Positions 29,529 to 38,279 of a stretch of DNA of 64,000 nucleotides are shown here, piece by piece. The position numbers and the translations under genes are program-made. Source of the DNA: Methylobacterium frigidaeris (GTDB lineage Bacteria; Pseudomonadota; Alphaproteobacteria; Rhizobiales; Beijerinckiaceae). The stretch covers positions 124,001 through 188,000 of the forward strand of contig NZ_BPQJ01000002.1 of the NCBI RefSeq assembly GCF_022179185.1, given 5' to 3'. The notes under the pieces were generated by a model. That model made no database searches. It saw nothing but the letters and a program-made list of their open reading frames with translations, and was not told the DNA's origin. Positions within the stretch are counted from its first letter, which is position 1. Every line of letters begins with the position of its first letter.

Positions 29529-30635
29529 TCAGTTCAGGCGCGGCGTCGCAGGGGACGCGGCGGACGTCTTCGAGGCGTTGCCGAGGCCGTAGGCGTCGGC
29601 GGGGGTGCAGAGCGCGGTGACGAAGGTCGCCTGCTGGGTCGCGCCGGTGCCGCGGCGGACGGCCTTGTCGTAGGTGAGGCTCATGACGCTGTGCAGGCCC
29701 TCGCGGCCGCCGCCGCCGCGGGCGTCGATCGCCGCCATGTCGTGCATGCACATCTTGGCGCGGTCGACGCACATGTTGAGGATCGCGTCGTAGAGGTCGG
29801 CGTCGACGGTCTTGTAGTAGCGCACCGGCTCCTTCTCGCTCGGGCGCTCGAGCTTCAGGTAGTCGGCCCGGGTGAGGCCGCCGCCCTCCTGCTTGACCTT
29901 GTCGACCCAGGCGCTGAACCCGCCCTCGTCGACGCCCTTGAAGGTGAAGCGCATGTGGGAGAACCCGGCTCCGCTGTAATTGGCCGAGAAACCCTCGTAG
30001 TCGCCGGCCTTGTTGATCACGGCGTTGAGCCGCGTCTGCATGCCCGGCATGGCGTAGATCTGGCCGGCCAGCGCCGGGATGAACAGCGAGTTCATCACCG
30101 AGGAGGAGGTGATGCGGAACTCGATCGGCCGGTCGACGGGGGCAGCGACCTCGTTGAGCGAGGCGATGCCCTGCTCGGGGTAGAGAAAGAGCCACTTCCA
30201 GTCGAGGGCGACGACCTGGACCACCAGGGGCTTGCCGGAGACCATCGGGTCGCCGACACTCGACACGATCGGCTTCGAGGCGCTGATGCGGCTGACCGAC
30301 CGATAGGGATCGAGCAGGTGGGTGCCGAGCCAGGTGAGCGCTCCGAGCGCCACGATGATCAGCAGTGGCGCCGACCAGATCACCACCTCGAGACCAATCG
30401 AGTGATGGAAGCTCGGGTCGTAGACCGCCTTCTTGTTGCCCTCGCGATAGTGCCAGGCGAAGGCGACGGTCAGCGCCATCACCGGCACGATGATGAGGAG
30501 CATCAGCACCGTGGAGGCGATCAGCAGGTTACGCTGCTGCAGCGCCACGTCGCCCGCGGGCGACAGGAGCACCATATTGCATCCTCCGGTGAGGAGGATG
30601 AACGGAAGTACGAGGAGGAGGCGCAAGTGTTTCAC
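29529..30635 (-). CDS. cyoA: Cytochrome bo3 ubiquinol oxidase subunit II
   Basis: 368 residues. Lipoprotein signal with lipobox LTGGC (Cys19), then two membrane helices (about 40-60 and 85-105) and a periplasmic cupredoxin domain (VQVVALDWKWLFLYPEQGIAS, FRITSSSVMNSLFIPALAGQIY, YSGAGFSHMRF). The CuA cysteines are absent, as expected for a quinol oxidase. A long C-terminal extension after residue 290 contains MCVDRAKMCMHDMAAID. First gene of cyoABCD-SURF1. Confidence 0.94.
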   Translation of the reverse strand: MKHLRLLLVLPFILLTGGCNMVLLSPAGDVALQQRNLLIASTVLMLLIIVPVMALTVAFAWHYREGNKKAVYDPSFHHSIGLEVVIWSAPLLIIVALGALTWLGTHLLDPYRSVSRISASKPIVSSVGDPMVSGKPLVVQVVALDWKWLFLYPEQGIASLNEVAAPVDRPIEFRITSSSVMNSLFIPALAGQIYAMPGMQTRLNAVINKAGDYEGFSANYSGAGFSHMRFTFKGVDEGGFSAWVDKVKQEGGGLTRADYLKLERPSEKEPVRYYKTVDADLYDAILNMCVDRAKMCMHDMAAIDARGGGGREGLHSVMSLTYDKAVRRGTGATQQATFVTALCTPADAYGLGNASKTSAASPATPRLN

Positions 30636-30698
30636 GGGCAGCCCGGACGATCAGCTTTCGGCTCCTGTCCTGTACGCCCGCCGGGGCACTCGCGGGAT

Positions 30699-30713
30699 TG
30701 GACGTTTTGTCCA
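30699..30713. promoter_or_regulatory. Inverted repeat in the cyoA/MFS divergent promoter region
   Basis: TGGAC-GTTTT-GTCCA, perfect 5-bp arms, lies about 65 nt upstream of cyoA and 80 nt upstream of the MFS gene. It is a candidate operator for a regulator of one or both divergent genes. A GGCCC/GGGCC stem (30713-30728) is right next to it. Confidence 0.35.
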
Positions 30714-30780
30714 GGCCCCCAAAGGGCCGGTTCTCCTCTAAGGAAGGGGTCTTCGTAGAGTGACGAAGCAGGATTCCGAT

Positions 30781-32127
30781 ATGGCCACGATCACGGCGGA
30801 CCCCGCCGCCGCCAACTCCTCCAAGCCGGAACGGGATGCCCGCCTGGTCTCGTCGGAGCCCGGCCACGTCGCCCCCGGCGAGATCGCCCTCGGGGTCATC
30901 ATCGGCCGCACCTCCGAGTTCTTCGACTTCTTCGTGTTCGGCCTCGCCTGCGTGCTGGTCTTCCCGCGCCTGGTGTTCCCGTGGGCCGAGCCGGTGACCG
31001 GCACGCTGTACTCGTTCGGGCTCTTCGCCCTCGCCTTCGTGGCGCGGCCGGTCGGCTCGGTGCTGTTCATGTCGATCGACCGGCGCTACGGCCGGGCGAC
31101 GAAGCTCACCATCGCGCTCTTCCTGCTCGGCCTCTCGACCTGCCTCATCGCCTTCCTGCCGGGCTACGAGACGATCGGGCACTGGTCGGCGGTGCTGCTC
31201 GGCCTGTGCCGGATCGGCCAGGGCCTGGCGCTCGGCGGCGCCTGGGACGGGCTCGCCTCGCTTCTCGCCCTCAACGCGCCGGAGAACCGCCGCGGCTGGT
31301 ACGCGATGCTGCCGCAGCTCGGCGCGCCGGTCGGCTTCATGCTGGCGAGCGGGCTGTTCGCGTTCTTCCAGCTCCAGCTGTCGGATGCCGACTTCATGGG
31401 CTTCGGCTGGCGCTACCCGTTCTTCGTCGCGTTCACCATCAACGTGGTGGCGCTGTTCGCGCGCCTGCGCCTCGTGGCGACGGAGGAGTTCCGCCGCCTG
31501 CTCGAGGCCGACGAGCTCGAGCCGGAGCCGGTCCTCGAGACGGTGCGGGCGAGCGGCCGCAACATCCTGGTCGGCGCCTTCGTGCCGCTGGCCTGCTACG
31601 CGCTGTTCCACCTCGTCACGGTGTTCCCGGTCAGCTGGATCAACCTGTTCACCGGCCGCTCGGTCGGCGAGTTCCTGATGGTGCAGTTCGCCGGCGCCAC
31701 CATCGCCACGATGACGATCATCATGTCGGGCCTGATCGCCGACCAGATCGGGCGGCGCTCCACCATCGCGCTCGCCGCCGCCCTGATCGGCCTGTTCGCC
31801 CTCGGCAGCATCGTTGCCCCGCTGCTCTTCGGCGACAGCATGGCCGGGCAGACGATCTTCGTGGTGGTCGGCTTCGCGCTGCTCGGCCTCGCCTACGGCC
31901 AGAGCTCGGGCGCCATCGCGGAGAATTTCGGCACCAAGTACCGCTATACCGGCTCGGCGCTGACCTCCGACCTCGCCTGGCTCGTCGGCGCCGGCTTCGC
32001 CCCGCTGGTCGCGCTCTACGCCTCGAGCCATCTCGGCCTGCCGTGGGTCGGCGTGTACCTGCTGTCCGGCGCGGTCTGCACGCTCGGCGCGCTCGGGCTC
32101 AACCGGCGGCTCGGGGTGTCGGCCTGA
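30781..32127 (+). CDS. MFS transporter, metabolite:H+ symporter type
   Basis: 448 residues, about twelve helices. N-terminal IGRTSEFFDFFVFG and the loop DRRYGRATKLT (the RxGR signature between helices 2 and 3) place it in the MHS group that carries organic acids or related compounds. The second half has IADQIGRRSTIAL. The ligand is unknown. An ATG at 30781 with AGGA seven nt upstream is chosen; a GTG at 30760 would add seven residues. It is divergent from cyoA and shares its promoter region, so it may be co-regulated with respiration. Confidence 0.85.
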   Translation: MATITADPAAANSSKPERDARLVSSEPGHVAPGEIALGVIIGRTSEFFDFFVFGLACVLVFPRLVFPWAEPVTGTLYSFGLFALAFVARPVGSVLFMSIDRRYGRATKLTIALFLLGLSTCLIAFLPGYETIGHWSAVLLGLCRIGQGLALGGAWDGLASLLALNAPENRRGWYAMLPQLGAPVGFMLASGLFAFFQLQLSDADFMGFGWRYPFFVAFTINVVALFARLRLVATEEFRRLLEADELEPEPVLETVRASGRNILVGAFVPLACYALFHLVTVFPVSWINLFTGRSVGEFLMVQFAGATIATMTIIMSGLIADQIGRRSTIALAAALIGLFALGSIVAPLLFGDSMAGQTIFVVVGFALLGLAYGQSSGAIAENFGTKYRYTGSALTSDLAWLVGAGFAPLVALYASSHLGLPWVGVYLLSGAVCTLGALGLNRRLGVSA

Positions 32128-32191
32128 AGCGCGTCCCGCAACGGACCGGGATGCCGGTTCGTCGCGAAGCGCGCGGCACGAGCGGAGAGAC

Positions 32192-32230
32192 AGGAGCACC
32201 GCCCGATCCGACCGATCGGGCGGTGCTCCT
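32192..32230. terminator. Bidirectional terminator between convergent genes
   Basis: A perfect 17-bp stem (32192-32208 with 32214-32230) around a 5-nt loop CGACC. It sits between the MFS gene and the convergent small exported protein, whose stop codon starts at the last base of the stem. It lacks a long T-tract but is very stable. Confidence 0.75.
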
Positions 32231-32652
32231 CATTCCGGCTTCGCCTCGGCGGCGAAGATCGTCATGCTCGATCCGAGGTTCAGCGCCGGCTCGCGCGGCG
32301 TGTTGACGAAGCGCAGCAGGACCAGCGTCTCGCCCATGACCATCTTGAAGGCGGGCGTGATCTTGAAGGGCAGGCATCGATCGAGCGCGGCGTAGGCAGC
32401 CGCCTCGTACGCGCGCTTCGCCGGCTCGTCGCCCTTCAGGACCCTGGCGAGCACGCGGGGCGGACCTCGCAGTCCACCATCGGGCGCGAAGAGAAACTGG
32501 AAGGCGACGACGGATCCCTCCGTGCCGCGCGGCACCGTCCAGCACTTGACGAAGGCGGCGCGGATTTCGGCCCACGAATGAATGCCTTCGACGGCACGGG
32601 CCGATCCCATGCTCAGCACGATGCCTGCCGCTGCGATCATCGGGACGCGCAT
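32230..32652 (-). CDS. Exported TonB-C-like small protein, unknown
   Basis: 140 residues. A signal peptide (MRVPMIAAAGIVLSMGSARA) is followed by a domain of about 115 residues. It has VAFQFLFAPDGGLRGPP, RAYEAAAYAALDRCLPF and a final hydrophobic strand ETLVLLRFVNTP. The pattern f(v)f-DG-l-p-v...aA.rAv..c.Pf resembles the C-terminal domain of TonB-like proteins, which occur as exported paralogues in Methylobacterium. Two cysteines (WTVPRG preceded by KCW, and DRCLP) may pair. I use the ATG that begins the signal peptide; a TTG six codons upstream is possible. Confidence 0.65.
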   Translation of the reverse strand: MRVPMIAAAGIVLSMGSARAVEGIHSWAEIRAAFVKCWTVPRGTEGSVVAFQFLFAPDGGLRGPPRVLARVLKGDEPAKRAYEAAAYAALDRCLPFKITPAFKMVMGETLVLLRFVNTPREPALNLGSSMTIFAAEAKPE

Positions 32653-32878
32653 CTCGCTCTTCGCCCCCAATCAAGTACACGCCATGCTTTCGGAGAGTTG
32701 ACGACGGACCGGATCACGCCGTCAACTGCCATTTCCTCGCAAGCACGCCGATGGTCCCCGACGCACAGGCGGCGGTCGGGAGCCAGAGCATCGTTCGACC
32801 GGGCATCCGGCGACAGGACGGGCGCATCCCGTCCGCGCATCGCGGCTGGACCGCCCGATCGGTGATCCGGAGCCTCGC

Positions 32879-33721
32879 CTACTCCGCCCCCACGCGGAAC
32901 CGCGCCGCGTGGCTGCCGATCTCCTCGAAGGCCCCCGGCGCCGCACTCGCCTCGGTGAGGGCTGCCCGCGCCTCCTCGGGGCTCACGCTCCCAGGCAGCG
33001 CCAGGAGCTGGCTCAATCCTCCGCCGAGACCGGCGCTCGCCACCACCTCGCCACCCAGCTCGGCCACCGCCTCCGCCGCCTCGTCGCGCCAGCGCTCGAA
33101 CCGGGCGGCGTAGAGCACCCAGTCGCGCTGGGCCGCGCTCGGATCGTCGAGGGGCTTGGCGATGCAGAAGACCGGGGTGCCGGCCGGGTGGCCGGGCCGC
33201 TCGATAAAGGGCAGCCGGGCGATCACCTTCGGGCGGCCCGGACCCGCGAGCAGGCGCCACCACGCCCCGGCCGTCACCCCCTGGTCGAGGCGGAAGACCC
33301 CGAGATCGCCGCGCGAGGCGGCCACCGCGGCGATCACGGCGGCGGCGCTCGGATGCGGCCGGTACGGCACCGTGAAGCCGAAATGGAACCGGGCCGAATC
33401 GCGCATCGGCGCATCGCCGCCCGAGACGTCGGCATGGACGGCGAACGGCGCCTGCACGTAGGTGAAGGTGGCGATGATGACCCGCCAGATCCCCTCCACC
33501 GTGTCGAGGGGCAGGAGACCGGTATGGCGCTCGGCGATCGCCCGCATCATCGAGGCCTCGCGGCCGGGCCGAAAGGCGGAGCCGGAGGCCGAGGTCTTCT
33601 TGACGGCGATCAGCCGGTCGATGATCCGGCCGCGCTCCATCAGGAGGTCGTGCATGGCGGAATCGATGCGGTCGATGTCGGCCCGGAGGGCGGCGAGGTC
33701 GGCGGGCGGGGTCGACGTCAT
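32879..33721 (-). CDS. Chorismate mutase (AroQ type) with C-terminal domain
   Basis: 280 residues. The first ~90 are an all-helical AroQ chorismate mutase (LRADIDRIDSAMHDLLMERG, VKKTSASGSAFRPGREASM, LPLDTVEGIWRVIIATFT), which turns chorismate into prephenate. The remaining ~190 residues resemble a substrate-binding/PheA-like regulatory segment (LGVFRLDQGVTAGAWWRLLAG, VIARLPFIERPGHPAGTPVF) without prephenate dehydratase motifs. Related alphaproteobacterial proteins are followed by hisC2 and tyrA; here metX is divergent and those genes are absent. The downstream part is annotated only as an accessory domain. Confidence 0.82.
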   Translation of the reverse strand: MTSTPPADLAALRADIDRIDSAMHDLLMERGRIIDRLIAVKKTSASGSAFRPGREASMMRAIAERHTGLLPLDTVEGIWRVIIATFTYVQAPFAVHADVSGGDAPMRDSARFHFGFTVPYRPHPSAAAVIAAVAASRGDLGVFRLDQGVTAGAWWRLLAGPGRPKVIARLPFIERPGHPAGTPVFCIAKPLDDPSAAQRDWVLYAARFERWRDEAAEAVAELGGEVVASAGLGGGLSQLLALPGSVSPEEARAALTEASAAPGAFEEIGSHAARFRVGAE

Positions 33722-33905
33722 GGCGTCCCGTGAGGCAGCGGCGGAAAAGTCCGTCTTACGACCGGCTGCGCCCGCGGGCCAGGGCCGCCGTCGCGCGAGC
33801 CTCCGAGAGAATGCCCTTCTGTCGATTGACGACGCGACAGCGAAGCCCTACCTCTCTCGTCCGTCGAAGCGGAATTTTTGGACGCTTTAACGACCGGTCC
33901 GGTTT

Positions 33906-33931
33906 GGAGAACGAATCGTCTCCGGTTTTTT
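33906..33931 (+). terminator. Intrinsic-terminator-like hairpin in the metX leader
   Basis: GGAGAACG and CGTCTCC form a 7-bp stem with one bulged A and an AAT loop, followed by GG and six T. It sits 53 nt upstream of the metX start on the same strand. An upstream ACCGG (33892-33896) could pair with CCGGT inside the 3' arm, giving an anti-terminator. This suggests attenuation or riboswitch control of metX, but no known SAM riboswitch core is visible. Confidence 0.5.
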
Positions 33932-33983
33932 CCCAGCCAACGCCTCGTCAAGCCCGCCATCCGGCGACAGCCCCGTGAGAAGC

Positions 33984-35156
33984 ATGGCCACACCACTCCT
34001 GAAGCCCGGCCCCGAGACTGCCTCCCAGGCGGTCGAGCCGACGAGCCCCGTCGCTCGGTTCGAGGCGGACGCAGCCCTGGCGATGGATGCGGGCGTGGAT
34101 CTGGCGCCCTGGCAGATCGCCTACCAGACGGCGGGCACGCTCAACGCGGCGCGCAGCAACGCGGTGCTGGTCTGCCACGCGCTCACCGGCGACCAGCATT
34201 TCGCCAACACCCATCCGGTGACCGGCAAGTCCGGCTGGTGGGACCGCCTGGTCGGGCCCGGCAAGCCGGTCGACACCGACCGCTACTTCGTGATCTGCGC
34301 CAACGTGGTCGGCTCCTGCATGGGCACGACGGGACCTGCCTCGCTCAACCCGGCGACAGGCCGCGCCTACGGCCTCGACTTCCCGCTCGTCACCATCCGC
34401 GACATGGTGCGGGGCCAGGCGATGCTGCTCGACCGGCTCGGCATCAAGGACCTGTTCCTCTGTATCGGCGGCTCGATGGGCGGGATGCAGGTGCTGCAAT
34501 GGGCGGCGAGCTACCCCGAGCGGGTCTTCGCCGCGATGCCGATCGCCACGGGCGCGCGCCACTCGGCCCAGAACATCGCCTTCCACGAGGTCGGAAGGCA
34601 GGCGATCCTCGCCGACCCGAACTGGCACGGCGGGCGCTACCTCGATGTCGGCACGCGGCCCGCCAAGGGCCTCGGCGTCGCCCGGATGGGCGCGCACATC
34701 ACCTACCTGTCGGAGCCGGCGCTCCACCGCAAGTTCGGCCGCCGCCTGCAGGACCGGGACGCCCCGACCTTCTCGTTCGACGCCGACTTCCAGATCGAGA
34801 GCTACCTGCGCCACCAGGGCATCACCTTCGTCGAGCGCTTCGACGCCAACGCCTATCTCTACCTCACCCGGGCGATGGACTATTTCGACCTCGCCGCCGA
34901 CCATGGCGGCGTGCTCGCCAACGCCTTCCGGGGCACGCGGACGCGGTTCTGCATCATGTCCTTCACCTCCGACTGGCTGTTTCCGACCGCCGATTCGCGG
35001 GCGATCGTCCACGCGCTCAACGCCGCGGCGGCTCCGGTCGCCTTCGTCGAGGTGGAGAGCGACAAGGGCCACGACGCCTTCCTGCTCGACGAGCCCGCGA
35101 TGGTCTCGGCGGCCAAGGGCTTCATCGCAGCCGCGGCCCGGGAGCGCGGCCTGTGA
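33984..35156 (+). CDS. metX: Homoserine O-acetyltransferase
   Basis: 390 residues, alpha/beta hydrolase. The nucleophile elbow is [14 protein letters not shown] (catalytic Ser in GSMGG, near residue 165). The oxyanion block [14 protein letters not shown], the catalytic Asp in [13 protein letters not shown] and His in [11 protein letters not shown] complete the triad. It acetylates homoserine at the first committed step of methionine synthesis. The ATG is three codons after an in-frame GTG that could also be used. Its stop overlaps the metW start (GTGA), the standard metX-metW arrangement. Confidence 0.94.
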   Translation: MATPLLKPGPETASQAVEPTSPVARFEADAALAMDAGVDLAPWQIAYQTAGTLNAARSNAVLVCHALTGDQHFANTHPVTGKSGWWDRLVGPGKPVDTDRYFVICANVVGSCMGTTGPASLNPATGRAYGLDFPLVTIRDMVRGQAMLLDRLGIKDLFLCIGGSMGGMQVLQWAASYPERVFAAMPIATGARHSAQNIAFHEVGRQAILADPNWHGGRYLDVGTRPAKGLGVARMGAHITYLSEPALHRKFGRRLQDRDAPTFSFDADFQIESYLRHQGITFVERFDANAYLYLTRAMDYFDLAADHGGVLANAFRGTRTRFCIMSFTSDWLFPTADSRAIVHALNAAAAPVAFVEVESDKGHDAFLLDEPAMVSAAKGFIAAAARERGL

Positions 35157-35809
35157 GCGCGACCGCCTCCCTCGCCCCGGCGGGCCTGCCCCAGGACGCC
35201 ACCGGCTCCACCCGCATCGACCACCTGGTGATGCTCAACCTCGTCGAGCCCGGATCGCGGGTGCTCGACGTCGGCTGCGGCGACGGCTCGCTGCTCGCGC
35301 TCCTGCGCGACCGGCGCGGCGTCGACGGCCGCGGCATCGAATTGTCGCGCGAGGGTGTCAATGCCTGCCTCGCCCACGGCCTGCCGGTGATCCAGGGCGA
35401 CGCCGACACCGATCTCGCCGCCTATCCGGACGACGCCTTCGATTACGTGATCCTGTCGCAGACGATCCAGGCGACGCGCCAGCCCAAGGTGGTGCTGGAG
35501 CACCTGCTGCGGATCGGCCGGCGGGCGATCGTGTCGTTCCCGAATTTCGGCCATTGGCGGGTGCGCAGCGAGCTGCTGCTGCGCGGGCGGATGCCGGTGA
35601 CCGACACCCTGCCCGATCCCTGGTACGAGACCCCCAACATCCACCACTGCACCATCCGCGACTTCGTCGGCCTCTGCCGCCTCGTCGGCGCCCGGATCGA
35701 GCGCGCCTCGGCCCTCGATGCGTCGGGCCACCCGATGCGCTTCGCCCTGCCCTGGTGGGTGTGGAACCTCGTCGGCACGCAGGGGGTGTTCCTCCTGCGA
35801 CGGGGGTGA
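35153..35809 (+). CDS. metW: Methionine biosynthesis protein MetW
   Basis: 218 residues. SAM-binding Rossmann fold: [21 protein letters not shown] near residues 30-50. MetW signatures follow: [74 protein letters not shown] and [15 protein letters not shown]. MetW is required with MetX for homoserine acetylation in several alpha- and betaproteobacteria. The GTG start overlaps the metX stop by 4 nt, indicating translational coupling. Confidence 0.94.
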   Translation: MSATASLAPAGLPQDATGSTRIDHLVMLNLVEPGSRVLDVGCGDGSLLALLRDRRGVDGRGIELSREGVNACLAHGLPVIQGDADTDLAAYPDDAFDYVILSQTIQATRQPKVVLEHLLRIGRRAIVSFPNFGHWRVRSELLLRGRMPVTDTLPDPWYETPNIHHCTIRDFVGLCRLVGARIERASALDASGHPMRFALPWWVWNLVGTQGVFLLRRG

Positions 35810-35828
35810 GCGGTCCCACGCCGCCGCG

Positions 35829-36188
35829 ATGATCGCGCCTCGCCGCATCTCCGGCGTCACGCCCCTCCTCCTGGCCTTCGCCTGTGGATCGGCCGTGGCC
35901 GAGGAGGCCGACCTCGCGGCCCTCGAGACCCGCTGGCACGCTTGCGTGCGGCAGGCCTTCACCGGACAGCCCCTCGGGATGGAGCGGCGGGCGGCGCAGC
36001 GGGCGGCGCTCGCCGCCTGCAAGCCGCAGGAGGACGCCTACGTCCACGCCATGCTGGCCGCGCAGGAGGCCGAGGCGCGGGCCCGCGCCACGCGCGGCGT
36101 CGTCGCCCGGGCGAGGGACTGGGCGCTCGGCGCGGCGGGCTCGGCGCGGGCGGCGGCCGGCGGGCTCATGGACCGCCTGCGCTGGTGA
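35829..36188 (+). CDS. Small exported helical protein, unknown
   Basis: 119 residues. A signal peptide (PLLLAFACGSAVAEE) is followed by Ala/Arg/Glu-rich helices with two cysteines (WHACVRQAF and LAACKPQED) that may form a disulfide. The spacing of the two cysteines with W/R between resembles small periplasmic helical hairpins. It starts 20 nt after metW and has no strong ribosome site. No family recognised. Confidence 0.6.
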   Translation: MIAPRRISGVTPLLLAFACGSAVAEEADLAALETRWHACVRQAFTGQPLGMERRAAQRAALAACKPQEDAYVHAMLAAQEAEARARATRGVVARARDWALGAAGSARAAAGGLMDRLRW

Positions 36189-36246
36189 ACCGTGGCGCTC
36201 CGGCCCCGTTGAGGCCCTTGAAGCCCGCACCGTCCGGAGACCCGAC

Positions 36247-36891
36247 ATGACCGCTCCCTTGACCGCTCCCTGGCGCGCCCTCCTCGGCGCCCTGCCGCTC
36301 GCCGCCCTGCTCTCGGCCGCGCCCGCCCTCGCCCAGCAGCCGGCCGCTCCCGATCCGGCGGCGGGCTTCCTGACCCGGCCTGAGCCAGGCTTCATGCGGG
36401 CCTCGAAGCTCGTCGGCGTGACGGTGATCGGCATGGACCACGTCCGGGTCGGCGAGATCGAGGACGTGCTGCTGACCGAGGACGGACGGGTGCGGGCGGT
36501 GGTGATCGGCGTCGGCGGCTTCCTCGGCATCGGCCAGAAATCCGTGGCGGTCCCCTTCGACAAGCTGGCCTGGAACACCGGCGCCGCCGCCGCCGAGGCC
36601 CCGCCGTCCCACACCACGCCCGAGCGCGCGCCCAGCGACGCCGCCGCGAGCACCGCCGGCCCGGAGACCATGCCGGGCGCCAAGGTGACCGACCAGGCGC
36701 TCGCCGCCGTGCCGGCCAGGCGCAGCGGCACCGTCGACGACGCCACCGGCTCGGTCGCGGCGCCCGAGCCCCGCGGCCGCGCCACGGTGCTGGCGACGGG
36801 GCCCGGCGGCACGGTGAGGGAGGCCGAGGTGCGGCTAACCAAGGCGCAGCTCCAGGCCGCACCGGCCTTCAAGTACGAGGTCGCCCGCTGA
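36247..36891 (+). CDS. Exported PRC-barrel domain protein
   Basis: 214 residues. Signal peptide (residues 1 to about 30, ending PALAQQ). A PRC-barrel core: MRASKLVGVTVIGMDHVRVG, EIEDVLLTEDGRVRAVVIGV, GGFLGIGQKSVAVPFDKL (about residues 50-110). A low-complexity Ala/Pro linker leads to a basic C-terminus (RLTKAQLQAAPAFKYEVAR). Exported PRC-barrel proteins are frequent in Methylobacterium; function is unknown. Confidence 0.78.
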   Translation: MTAPLTAPWRALLGALPLAALLSAAPALAQQPAAPDPAAGFLTRPEPGFMRASKLVGVTVIGMDHVRVGEIEDVLLTEDGRVRAVVIGVGGFLGIGQKSVAVPFDKLAWNTGAAAAEAPPSHTTPERAPSDAAASTAGPETMPGAKVTDQALAAVPARRSGTVDDATGSVAAPEPRGRATVLATGPGGTVREAEVRLTKAQLQAAPAFKYEVAR

Positions 36892-37391
36892 GCGCTGCGA
36901 GCCTCCGCTGGCGCCCGCTGCGGGCGTCGGACTTGGCTGGCGCCTCGGCCATCGCCGCCCGCATCCACCCGGGTTACCCGGAGGACGACGCGGTGATGGC
37001 CGAGCGCCTGCGCCTGTGCCCGGAGGGCTGCTTCGCGCTGACGGCCGACGGAGACCTGCTGGGCTACGCCGTCGGCCATCCGTGGTTCGCAAGGTCGGTG
37101 CCAGAACTCGACACTCTCCTGGGCTTCCTGCCGGAGCCGGCGGGCGCCTGGTGCATTCACGACGTCGCCCTGCTCCCCGAGGCGCGCGGGCGCGGCGGCG
37201 CGGCCGAGCTCGTCGGCCTCATGCGGGACGAGGCCCGGCGGCGCGGCCTGCCCGCGATGGTGCTGGTCGCGGTCGGCAATGCCGCCGGCTTCTGGCACCG
37301 CCACGGCTTCCGGCCGATCCTCGAGGCGCCGCCTTCCGGCTACGGCGCCGGCGCGACCCTGATGATGCGGGAGGTGGCTGCCTCTGCGTGA
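36888..37391 (+). CDS. GNAT family N-acetyltransferase, probable CTG start
   Basis: 167 residues as called. The GNAT acetyl-CoA site is ALLPEARGRGGAAELVGLM (R/QxxGxG/A; residues about 103-121), then AMVLVAVGNAAGFWHRHGF. The usual first strand of the fold, LRWRPLRASDLAGASAIA, lies before the first ATG/GTG/TTG codon of the frame, the TTG at 36933. The only in-frame position before it is a CTG that overlaps the previous stop as CTGA. I therefore favour the CTG; the TTG start would delete the first strand. Acceptor substrate is unknown. Confidence 0.7.
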   Translation: MSAASLRWRPLRASDLAGASAIAARIHPGYPEDDAVMAERLRLCPEGCFALTADGDLLGYAVGHPWFARSVPELDTLLGFLPEPAGAWCIHDVALLPEARGRGGAAELVGLMRDEARRRGLPAMVLVAVGNAAGFWHRHGFRPILEAPPSGYGAGATLMMREVAASA

Positions 37392-37619
37392 GGCGGGCGG
37401 GCGCGACGCCGCCCGTCCTTGCGGACTCGACTGTGACATTCGGCCGTTCTCGCACCGGCGGCCTCTGGCCGAGACCGGACGCTGCGCCACCTAGCCTGGC
37501 ATTGTTCCGAACTCGGCTGCGGCATGATGAGGACGGCGTGCAGAGCGTGACCTCCGCCTTGAATCATGGGTGCCCCGATCCCGGGTGCCCGATGCACCTC
37601 CGGGACGGGGCCTGAGCCC

Positions 37620-38279
37620 GTGCGCCAGCTCTTCGCGCCGGGCGCCGACGCTCTCCTGCGCCTCGCCCTCCTCGCCGGTGCGGCCTGCCTCGCGGCGCTG
37701 CCGGTGGTGGGGGCGGGCCTGGTGCGCTCCTCCTACGTCACGGGCGTCGGGGTGGCGCCGGCCCAGCCGGTGCCGTTCAGCCACAAGCACCATGCGGGCG
37801 AGCTGAAGATCGACTGCCGCTACTGCCACACCACGGTCGAGACCCAGGCCACCGCCGGCATCCCGCCGACCCATACCTGCATGACCTGCCACAGCCAGAT
37901 CTGGTCCGGCTCCGAGATGCTGGAACCGGTGCGGGCGAGCTACGCCAAGGACCAGCCCCTGGTCTGGACCCGCCTGAACAAGCTGCCGGGCTACGTCTAC
38001 TACAACCATGCGGTCCACGTGACCAACGGCATCGGCTGCTCGACCTGCCACGGCAGCGTCACCGACATGCAGCTCACCTACCGGGCCAACGCCTTCGAGA
38101 TGAGCTTCTGCCTCGACTGCCACCGCAACCCCGAGAAATACGTGCGGCCGAAGGACCAGATCCTCAACATGTCCTGGAGCCCGCCGGCGAACCAGGCCAC
38201 GCTCGGGCCGGAACTGGTGCGCCAGTACCACATCCGCGGCGGCGAGCGGCTGACCGAATGCGGGATCTGCCACCGATGA
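37620..38279 (+). CDS. actA: Alternative complex III pentahaem cytochrome c subunit ActA
   Basis: 219 residues. N-terminal membrane anchor (LLRLALLAGAACLAALPVVG) and five CxxCH haem sites at 66-70, 87-91, 140-144, 164-168 and 214-218. The distal-ligand motif PFSHKHHAGELKIDCRYCH is typical of ActA. It sits in the periplasm and receives electrons from ActB for transfer to the oxidase. The GTG start is followed by a series of 4-nt overlapping genes; it is the first gene of the act-cox operon. The stop overlaps actB (ATGA). Confidence 0.92.
   Translation: MRQLFAPGADALLRLALLAGAACLAALPVVGAGLVRSSYVTGVGVAPAQPVPFSHKHHAGELKIDCRYCHTTVETQATAGIPPTHTCMTCHSQIWSGSEMLEPVRASYAKDQPLVWTRLNKLPGYVYYNHAVHVTNGIGCSTCHGSVTDMQLTYRANAFEMSFCLDCHRNPEKYVRPKDQILNMSWSPPANQATLGPELVRQYHIRGGERLTECGICHR

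Noticed and set aside
27407..29620. A 737-codon plus-strand frame across cyoB
   Set aside because: It is the complement of cyoB; the His/Asp/Glu repeats come from membrane-helix codons read backwards.
33722..33983. SAM-II riboswitch in the metX leader
   Set aside because: The conserved pseudoknot sequences of SAM-II are not found; only the terminator-like hairpin is supported.
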